Origin: Mesorhizobium sp.
Lineage (GTDB): Bacteria; Pseudomonadota; Alphaproteobacteria; Rhizobiales; Rhizobiaceae
Direction of reading: 5' to 3'
Length of the DNA: 64,000 nucleotides
Assembly: GCA_004020365.1 (NCBI GenBank)
Contig: SAQR01000016.1
Span: 1-64,000, forward strand
The position numbers and the translations under genes are program-made. The first letter of the stretch is position 1; every line of letters begins with the position of its first letter. Below the pieces are notes generated by a model. That model had not been told where the DNA came from. It did no database searches and saw only the letters and a list, made by a program, of their open reading frames with translations. Below, piece after piece: positions 58,169 through 64,000 of this stretch.

Positions 58169-59701
58169 TCACAACGGAATGTTATCGTGCTTCTTCCAGG
58201 GGTTTTGCATATCCTTGTTGCGCAGCATGCGCAGCGCGCGCGCAATGCGGCGCCGGGTCGAATGCGGCATGATCACCTCGTCGACATAACCGCGCTCGGC
58301 GGCGACGAAGGGCGACAGGAAGCGATCCTCGTAAGCCTTTGTATGTGCTGCGATCTTCTCCGCATCGCCGATGTCCTTGCGATAGATGATCTCGACCGCG
58401 CCCCTGGCGCCCATCACTGCGATCTGCGCAGTCGGCCAGGCATAGTTCATGTCACCGCGCAGATGCTTTGACGCCATCACGTCATAAGCGCCGCCATAGG
58501 CTTTTCGGGTGATCACGGTGATCTTCGGGACGGTCGCTTCGGCATAGGCGAACAAGAGCTTGGCGCCGTGCTTGATCAGCCCGCCATATTCCTGCGCGGT
58601 GCCGGGCAGGAAGCCTGGAACGTCGACGAAGGTGACGATCGGAATCGAAAAACAGTCGCAGAAGCGCACGAACCGCGCCGCCTTGCGGCTGGCGTCCGAA
58701 TCGAGCACGCCCGCCAGCACCATAGGCTGGTTGGCGACGAACCCGACCGTGCGGCCCTCGACACGCCCGAAGCCGGTTACAATGTTTTTCGCAAAATCCT
58801 GCTGGATCTCGAAGAAGTCACCCTCGTCGGCAACTTTAAGGATCAACTCCTTGATGTCGTAAGGTTTGTTGGCGTTGTCTGGGATCAGTCGGTCGAGCGA
58901 CAGATCGTGATCGGTGACCGACTGGTAGCATTCGATCTCGGGGATTTCGGCCGTGTTGGAGGCGGGCAGCAGATCGACCAGCCGGCGCATCTGCAGCAGC
59001 GCCTCGACGTCATTGTCGTAGGCGCCATCGGCGATCGACGACTTGGTCGTGTGGACGAAGGCGCCGCCGAGGCTCTCGGCGGTTACCGTCTCGTTGGTGA
59101 CGGTCTTCACCACGTCCGGGCCGGTGACGAACATGTAGGAGGTGTCGCGAACCATGAAAATGAAGTCGGTCATTGCCGGCGAATAGACGTCGCCGCCGGC
59201 GCAAGGGCCCATGATCAGCGAAATCTGCGGGATGACGCCGGAGGCGAGCACATTGCGCTGGAAGATCTCGGCATAGCCGCCAAGTGCTGCCACGCCTTCC
59301 TGGATGCGGGCGCCGCCGGCGTCGTAGAGGCCGATGATCGGCGCGCGGTTGCGCAGCGCCATCTCCTGCACCTTGACCACCTTTTCGGCGTGGGCCTCGG
59401 ACAGCGAGCCGCCGAACACGGTAAAGTCCTTGGCGAAGACATAGACCGGGCGGCCATTGACGGTGCCCCAACCGGTGACGACGCCGTCGCCGGCGATCTT
59501 GGTTTTCTCCATGCCGAAATCGGTCGAGCGATGCTCGACATACATGTCGAACTCCTCGAACGAGCCTTCATCGAGAAAGACGTCGATGCGTTCGCGCGCG
59601 GTGAGCTTGCCCTTCTTGTGCTGAGCGTCGATACGGGCCTTGCCGCCGCCCATGCGCGCCGTGGCGCGGCGGCGCTCGAGTTCCTTCAGCACGTCCTTCA
59701 T
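58169..59701 (-). CDS. pccB: Propionyl-CoA carboxylase beta subunit
   Basis: Carboxyltransferase half of propionyl-CoA carboxylase, which makes methylmalonyl-CoA from propionyl-CoA; it needs a biotin-carrying alpha subunit not in this window. The 510-residue protein starts at ATG 59701 ([20 protein letters not shown]). It has the acyl-CoA binding [14 protein letters not shown] with [16 protein letters not shown], and in the second half [17 protein letters not shown] and [16 protein letters not shown] longer start was rejected. It converges on the Cys-rich protein gene with 35 bases between. Confidence 0.95.
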   Translation of the reverse strand: MKDVLKELERRRATARMGGGKARIDAQHKKGKLTARERIDVFLDEGSFEEFDMYVEHRSTDFGMEKTKIAGDGVVTGWGTVNGRPVYVFAKDFTVFGGSLSEAHAEKVVKVQEMALRNRAPIIGLYDAGGARIQEGVAALGGYAEIFQRNVLASGVIPQISLIMGPCAGGDVYSPAMTDFIFMVRDTSYMFVTGPDVVKTVTNETVTAESLGGAFVHTTKSSIADGAYDNDVEALLQMRRLVDLLPASNTAEIPEIECYQSVTDHDLSLDRLIPDNANKPYDIKELILKVADEGDFFEIQQDFAKNIVTGFGRVEGRTVGFVANQPMVLAGVLDSDASRKAARFVRFCDCFSIPIVTFVDVPGFLPGTAQEYGGLIKHGAKLLFAYAEATVPKITVITRKAYGGAYDVMASKHLRGDMNYAWPTAQIAVMGARGAVEIIYRKDIGDAEKIAAHTKAYEDRFLSPFVAAERGYVDEVIMPHSTRRRIARALRMLRNKDMQNPWKKHDNIPL

Positions 59702-60050
59702 CGCTCGATCCCCAAAGAGAAGCTGATTTGTGGTAATCATGGCGGCAAGCGAGCGCAAGCGCCGCTTTCGGACTGCTTTGTTTTCGCAAGCTGGCTGTGC
59801 TTTCGCCGCCGATCTCGATACGCTGGCGGGCATAGCTGGCCGTCGGTTAGGCGCAGCTTACCAACCGCCCCCACTTCGCTTGCTGGGGCAGCGCCCGCGC
59901 TCGATGTCGAGATTGGCGATTTGGAACGAGGAATAGCAAGTTCGCCCTTGCGGACACGATCTGCCTCTGGCGCGAATCGAACAGGGAACAAACAGCCTTC
60001 AACGGCGAAACTTCTTGGCAGGCATTCGCCGGATATGGCAAACTGAATTC
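59702..60050. other. Intergenic region without a recognised gene
   Basis: 349 bases between the divergent pccB and antitoxin genes. Promoters for both must lie here. No convincing -35/-10 pair, repeat or conserved reading frame was seen. Confidence 0.5.
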
Positions 60051-60287
60051 ATGAAGAACAGCATTGAAATATCCGAGGATTTGAACCGCCGGATCGACAT
60101 GTTGGCCTCGCGCTCAACCCTGACTCGCGATCAGATCATTGAGGACGCGCTGTCCCATGGCCGTTCTCTGGCGTGGCAGGAAAAGTGGATCGCCGGTGTT
60201 CAGGCGGGGATCGAGGCCGCCGACCGTGGAGACTTCGCAAACGAAGAAGAGATCGCGGCGGTTCTCAACAAATACGGTCAGGCATAG
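60051..60287 (+). CDS. Ribbon-helix-helix antitoxin (ParD/CopG type)
   Basis: A 78-residue DNA-binding antitoxin. The N terminus MKNSIEISEDLNRRIDMLAS and RDQIIEDALSHG match a ribbon-helix-helix domain that would bind the operon's own promoter. The acidic C-terminal part (NEEEIAAVLNKYG) would neutralise the toxin. It is 6 bases upstream of the toxin gene. The ATG at 60051 was chosen because the family starts there. Confidence 0.85.
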   Translation: MKNSIEISEDLNRRIDMLASRSTLTRDQIIEDALSHGRSLAWQEKWIAGVQAGIEAADRGDFANEEEIAAVLNKYGQA

Positions 60288-60293
60288 CGGTCG

Positions 60294-60581
60294 GTGCGAA
60301 TTGTCTGGACCCGACACTATCTGATCGAGCTTGCATCAATCGGCGACTATATCGGCCAGCATAACCCGCGTGCTGCCGCCCGCCTCGTCAATGACATTCA
60401 TTCAAAGACTGCTCGGCTATTGTCCACCAATCCGTTTATCGGACGTGTCGGCGAGATCAACGGCACTCGTGAACTGGTGATTTCCGGCACACCCTACGTC
60501 GTCGCGTATCGGGTGAAAGACACTCAAATAGAAGTTCTGTTCGTCCAGCATGGGGCGAGGGAATGGCCGGGAGAAGTTTGA
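60294..60581 (+). CDS. RelE/ParE-family toxin
   Basis: A 95-residue partner of the upstream antitoxin, starting at GTG 60294. WTRHYLIELASIGDYIGQHNP is the typical ParE/RelE N terminus, and the C-terminal ELVISGTPYVVAYRV-like region with VLFVQHGARE is the usual toxin core. The target (gyrase for ParE, ribosome-bound mRNA for RelE) cannot be decided from sequence; the closest impression is ParE. Confidence 0.88.
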   Translation: MRIVWTRHYLIELASIGDYIGQHNPRAAARLVNDIHSKTARLLSTNPFIGRVGEINGTRELVISGTPYVVAYRVKDTQIEVLFVQHGAREWPGEV

Positions 60582-60928
60582 GCAGACGTTCACGGCTGCT
60601 CGTCTTGACTGTTTTCGCTGCACTGCAACATGACGCCCCTTGCATTTCGCAACGAACCGGGCCATATGCGGCGGCATAGGCGCTTGGGCCGGAACCTATC
60701 CGGCCTTCTCGACGAATGAGACTGGTTGCGTCTGTTTTCCCTCTTTCCGACACATCGGCAAGGCGGCGAAAAAGCCCCGTGGCATGATGCCTGCGGGCAC
60801 GACAGCGCAGCCGTGCGGACGATAACGTCCGCCGCCTTGTCGTTTCATCACAGTTTTTTCGACGGCAGGTTGTTGCGCACTGCCGCCATCGATGTTTGCG
60901 GCCAGGAGCCGCGTGAAAGAAGAATATT
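60582..60928 (+). other. Long leader/intergenic region before the RNA helicase gene
   Basis: 347 bases with no credible gene. Possible promoter pieces (TTGACT near 60604, TTGCAT near 60638) lack good -10 partners. Several short inverted repeats suggest a structured 5' leader, as is frequent for cold-induced RNA helicase genes, but nothing firm can be claimed. Confidence 0.35.
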
Positions 60929-62332
60929 TTGACCAACGAAAACACTTTGACCGGCAACAACACTGGGGAGCTTTCGGGTTTCGCAGCACTTGGAATTACG
61001 GGGGCGCTGCTCAAGGCCACCCATGCCGCCGGCTTCACCGATCCGAAGCCGATCCAGGCCCAGGCGATCCCGCCGCAGCTGGAAGGCCGTGACATTTTCG
61101 GCATCGCCCAGACCGGTTCGGGCAAGACTGCGGCATTTGCGCTGCCGATCCTTTCGAAGATTATCGCGCTCGGCACCAAGCGCCGGCCGAAGACCGCTCG
61201 CGCGCTGATTCTGGCGCCGACGCGTGAGCTCGCCGTCCAGATCGAAGAGATGATCAAGCTGCTCGCCAAGGGCGCGCATGTCTCGACGGCACTCGTGCTT
61301 GGCGGCGTCTCGCGCTTCAGCCAGGTGAAGAAGATCGCTCCCGGCGTTGACATTTTGATCGCCACGCCCGGCCGGCTGACGGATCTGGTGCGTGAGGGCG
61401 ACCTCGTGCTTGCCGACACAAAATGGCTGGTGCTCGACGAGGGCGACCGCATGCTCGACATGGGCTTCATCAACGACGTCAAGCGCATCGCCAGGGCGAC
61501 CGCGCCGGACCGTCAGACGGTGCTGTTCTCGGCGACCATGCCGGCCGAAATCGCCGAGCTGGCGAAAGGCCTGCTGAAAAACCCGATCCGCGTTGAAGTG
61601 GCGCCGCACAGCACCGCGGCGGCCGAGATCGTACAGGGCGTCGTCTTTGCCCGCACCAAGCAGAAGCGCCAGGTGCTGTCGACAATGCTCGCCGACCAGG
61701 CAATGAAGTCCGTCATCATCTTTTCGCGCACCAAGCATGGCGCCGACAGGGTGACCAAGGATCTTGAGCGCGACGGCTTCAAGGCCGCCGTGATCCACGG
61801 CAACAAGTCGCAGAACGCCCGCCAGAAGGCGCTGAACGATTTCCGCGAGGGTTCGGTGCGCATTCTTGTGGCGACCGATATCGCGGCGCGCGGCATCGAC
61901 GTGCCCGGCATCAGCCATGTGGTGAATTTCGACCTGCCGGACGAGGCGGAGAGCTATGTCCACCGCATCGGCCGCACCGGCCGTAACGGCATGGACGGCA
62001 TCGCCATCACGCTTTGCGACCCGTCCGAGAACAGCAAGCTGCGTCAGGTCGAGCGGATCATCCGCACCAAGCTGCCGATCGTTGCCGATCATCTCGGCAG
62101 TCCCGACCCGCAGCGCAATCCTGCCGAAAAGAACGAGCGCAGCTTCGAGCCGGCCAACGACCGCAATGGTCGTCGCGACGGCAGGCGACCGGGCGGCCAC
62201 AACAACGGCAACAAGCGCTTCGGCGACAAGCCGGCCTTCGCCGGCGAGCGCAAGCCGGAAGGCGCCAAGGCGTTCAAGGGCAACAACAAGCGTCGTTTCG
62301 GCGGCAAGCGGCCGGCGGCACGGGCTGCGTAA
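60929..62332 (+). CDS. ATP-dependent RNA helicase, RhlE-like, with DEGD motif II
   Basis: A 467-residue RNA helicase with all motifs: Q motif PKPIQAQAIP, motif I AQTGSGKT, Ia PTRELAVQ, III FSATMP, IV/V FSRTKHGAD and DIAARGID, and VI HRIGRTGR. Motif II reads LDEGDRMLDMGF at residues 169-180, with Gly172 in place of the usual Ala of DEAD. The C-terminal tail (after about residue 390) is rich in Arg, Asn, Gly and Lys and should bind RNA loosely. It starts at TTG 60929 with a GAAAGAAGA motif upstream. Confidence 0.92.
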   Translation: MTNENTLTGNNTGELSGFAALGITGALLKATHAAGFTDPKPIQAQAIPPQLEGRDIFGIAQTGSGKTAAFALPILSKIIALGTKRRPKTARALILAPTRELAVQIEEMIKLLAKGAHVSTALVLGGVSRFSQVKKIAPGVDILIATPGRLTDLVREGDLVLADTKWLVLDEGDRMLDMGFINDVKRIARATAPDRQTVLFSATMPAEIAELAKGLLKNPIRVEVAPHSTAAAEIVQGVVFARTKQKRQVLSTMLADQAMKSVIIFSRTKHGADRVTKDLERDGFKAAVIHGNKSQNARQKALNDFREGSVRILVATDIAARGIDVPGISHVVNFDLPDEAESYVHRIGRTGRNGMDGIAITLCDPSENSKLRQVERIIRTKLPIVADHLGSPDPQRNPAEKNERSFEPANDRNGRRDGRRPGGHNNGNKRFGDKPAFAGERKPEGAKAFKGNNKRRFGGKRPAARAA

Positions 62333-62385
62333 CCAGACAGTGCATCCGGCCCGCGCCTGTCGGCTCGGCTCGGCTGCTCACAATT

Positions 62386-62423
62386 AAAAAAGGCGATCGG
62401 AGCGATGCTTCGGTCGCCTTTTT
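62386..62423. terminator. Bidirectional terminator after the helicase gene
   Basis: AAAAAGGCGA (62386-62395) pairs with TCGCCTTTTT on the right. The stem extends inward through G-U pairs (GGCGATCGGAGC with GCTTCGGTCGCC). It serves the helicase gene (plus) and the convergent hydrolase gene (minus). Confidence 0.85.
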
Positions 62424-62433
62424 CGCCTGAGAT

Positions 62434-63408
62434 CTACTTCGCCACCGCCTCGACCCACACGACAATGCGCTGCGCGAGGAAAGCCGTGGTTGCTGGCGAC
62501 AGTGCGTCTCCGGCAATGACATGATTGTCCCGATCGCCGGTATCGTCGACCGGCACCAGTTCGTGCGCCGCGCCCCAGCGCCCGGCGATGTCGCGGGTGC
62601 GGTCCGGCCGCACGATCCCGTCCGAATCGGAAAAGATGAAGAGGGCAGGGATAGTCGCCTTCTCCACCGGCGCGCCATAGGCCAGCTCGGTCAGCGCCAC
62701 CATCGGCAGGGTCGCCGCGATCGGATAGCGGTAGGTCCAGAATTTCTCGTGCAGCGCATTGCGTGGCACGAAGCTGCGCTGCTTGCCGGCGACCAGCTCG
62801 GCGATCTCTCGCCCCCACGGCATGGTCAGAAGTTCGGCGCCAGAAGCCTTGACGCCAAAATTCGGCGAGATGAACGCTATTGCCGCCACCCCGTCCGATG
62901 CGCCCGGCTGCGTCGCAGCCCAGGCTGCCAGCGAGCCGCCGGTCGAGGTGGCGATGACGATCACCTTGTCGCCGATCGCTCGGCCAATGGCGAGCGCTTC
63001 CGCATAGTCGTTGATCCAAGCGTTGACGCTGCCGTCCGCCATTGCGGCACCGCCCTGTCCGTGGCCGGTGAGACGGGTATAGTAAAGATTGGCGTCGAGC
63101 TGGTCGGCCACCTCGTCGGGAAGCGGACGAACCTCGCCCTTCGACGCCGAAAAGCCGTGGATATAGACGATCGACAGCGGCGTCTTGGCGTGAACCATCG
63201 GATTGGCCCAGATGATTTCCTTTTCCAGCCCGTCGTGGATATCAGGCACGGCCGCCTCCTTGCGTGCCAGATAGGCTTGCGGGTCATCGCCGATCGCGGA
63301 AGCATCGAAGCGGATCGTGGTGTCGGCTGGGACGCGCGGGCCAAGCACGAAGGCAAGGACAAGAATGACGGCGAGACCCAATACCGCAAGCACGATCCGT
63401 CGCCCCAT
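62434..63408 (-). CDS. Membrane-anchored alpha/beta hydrolase
   Basis: A 324-residue serine hydrolase of unknown substrate. An N-terminal hydrophobic helix (MGRRIVLAVLGLAVILVLAFVLG) anchors or exports it. SIVYIHGFSASKGE holds the oxyanion region, ATSTGGS the nucleophile (Ser155), FSDSDGIVRPD the likely acid, and DNHVIAGD the likely catalytic His. The ATG at 63408 was chosen for its GGAG at 6 bases; ATG 63420 is possible and would give 328 residues. Confidence 0.85.
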   Translation of the reverse strand: MGRRIVLAVLGLAVILVLAFVLGPRVPADTTIRFDASAIGDDPQAYLARKEAAVPDIHDGLEKEIIWANPMVHAKTPLSIVYIHGFSASKGEVRPLPDEVADQLDANLYYTRLTGHGQGGAAMADGSVNAWINDYAEALAIGRAIGDKVIVIATSTGGSLAAWAATQPGASDGVAAIAFISPNFGVKASGAELLTMPWGREIAELVAGKQRSFVPRNALHEKFWTYRYPIAATLPMVALTELAYGAPVEKATIPALFIFSDSDGIVRPDRTRDIAGRWGAAHELVPVDDTGDRDNHVIAGDALSPATTAFLAQRIVVWVEAVAK

Positions 63409-63504
63409 CGCAGACTCCATGCAATAAATCTCAACCTATGGCCACGATGGCAAACAGGCAACGACGTCCCGCCGGCGGCGGGATCGCCAACTTTGATGGC
63501 CGGT

Positions 63505-64000
63505 CTAATCGCTCGGCGGCTTGCGGTCGAAATTAAGCGGACGCGCCTTCCAGCGGGTCGCGGTGCTGATGACCCATCGGCAGAACGGTCTCGGCAGGAT
63601 TCTGAGCAGCTTCAGGCCCCAGCACAAGCGCCACGGGAAGGTCACTTCGAAGCCGCCGGACTTGATGCCGCGCGCCATGCGGCGCGAGGCGCGATTGACG
63701 GGCATCAGCCCGGGCATCGGCAGCAAATTCTTCTCGGTCAGCGGGGTGTCGACGAAGCCCGGGTTTATCACCTGGATGCGGACGTTCATCTTGTCGAAAT
63801 CGTACTTCAGCGACTCGGCGAGCATATTGATCGCCGCCTTGGTGCCGCCATAGGCGGCCGTGGTCGGCCAGCCGAAATAGGCAGTGACCGAACCGACCAG
63901 GACGATATGGCCGCGCGCGCGGACGCGCATGCGCTCGATGACCGGCACCAGGCCGTTGATGATGCCGAAATAATTGACATCGAAGGACTGGCGAAATCCA
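63505..64000 (-). CDS. SDR-family oxidoreductase, 3' part (truncated by window)
   Basis: C-terminal 164 residues of a short-chain dehydrogenase/reductase; the 5' part lies beyond the right edge. The catalytic Ser is in VGSVTAYFG and the Tyr/Lys pair in YGGTKAAI, followed by the PGFVDTPL cofactor-binding loop. The basic C-terminal tail with a hydrophobic segment could associate with the membrane. The substrate is unknown. Confidence 0.9.
   Translation of the reverse strand, partial: GFRQSFDVNYFGIINGLVPVIERMRVRARGHIVLVGSVTAYFGWPTTAAYGGTKAAINMLAESLKYDFDKMNVRIQVINPGFVDTPLTEKNLLPMPGLMPVNRASRRMARGIKSGGFEVTFPWRLCWGLKLLRILPRPFCRWVISTATRWKARPLNFDRKPPSD

Overview
This window is a GC-rich chromosomal segment of an alphaproteobacterium of the order Rhizobiales, most like Mesorhizobium. 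The grounds are: the ribosomal and RNA-polymerase cluster in rhizobial order; a eukaryotic-type glutamine synthetase II (glnII) beside a divergent gstI-like gene, next to glnB-glnA; rhizobial intergenic palindromes; and codon use strongly biased to G/C in third position. The genus is an inference; the order is well supported.

Layout. (1) 1-245 is the 3' end of a first tuf gene, closed by a terminator. (2) 409-4712 carries two tandem paralogues of a secreted, internally duplicated ClpP-fold protein and a small membrane hydrolase-like protein, placed between tuf and tRNA-Trp. (3) 4748-17366 holds tRNA-Trp, secE, nusG, rplK, rplA, rplJ, rplL, rpoB and rpoC. (4) 17701-19012 is a two-gene minus-strand island (Gfo/Idh oxidoreductase and a small unknown protein). 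(5) 19475-38732 is the str, S10, spc and alpha block: rpsL, rpsG, fusA, the second tuf, rpsJ through rplO, secY, adk, rpsM, rpsK, rpoA and rplQ. (6) 38926-50472 is general housekeeping: a Do/HtrA protease, rarA, a GAF/Fis regulator with an aldehyde dehydrogenase and a DUF779 protein, crcB, an RluC-type pseudouridine synthase, an EamA exporter, an ATP12-family chaperone and an MFS symporter with a large inserted domain. (7) 50661-54182 is nitrogen assimilation: gstI, glnII, glnA and glnB, with recognisable sigma-54 promoters before glnII and glnB. (8) 54601-64000 holds NAD(P)HX repair (nnr), a secreted Cys-rich protein with one CxxCH motif, the propionyl-CoA carboxylase beta subunit, a toxin-antitoxin pair, a DEAD-box-type RNA helicase whose motif II reads DEGD, a membrane-anchored alpha/beta hydrolase and a truncated SDR.

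How they work together. Regions 3 and 5 make the transcription and translation machinery and the Sec channel. Gene order is classical and many genes overlap or are closely spaced. Region 7 is a compact ammonium-assimilation module in which PII (GlnB), GSI (GlnA, with its adenylylation tyrosine), GSII and the putative GSII translation inhibitor GstI sit together.

Most unusual signals. Long hairpins built from 7-bp sequence units interrupt four junctions of the ribosomal-protein block (rpsH-rplF, rplF-rplR, rpsM-rpsK, rpoA-rplQ). A tandem UUCG-loop hairpin pair begins inside the tRNA-Trp CCA end. A 47-bp tandem repeat multiplies the leader and ribosome-binding region before rplC. The ClpP-like paralogues each pair a domain that keeps the Ser/His signature with one that has lost the serine. 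An AcoR-like regulator lacks the AAA+ domain and lies next to a perfect 20-bp palindrome.
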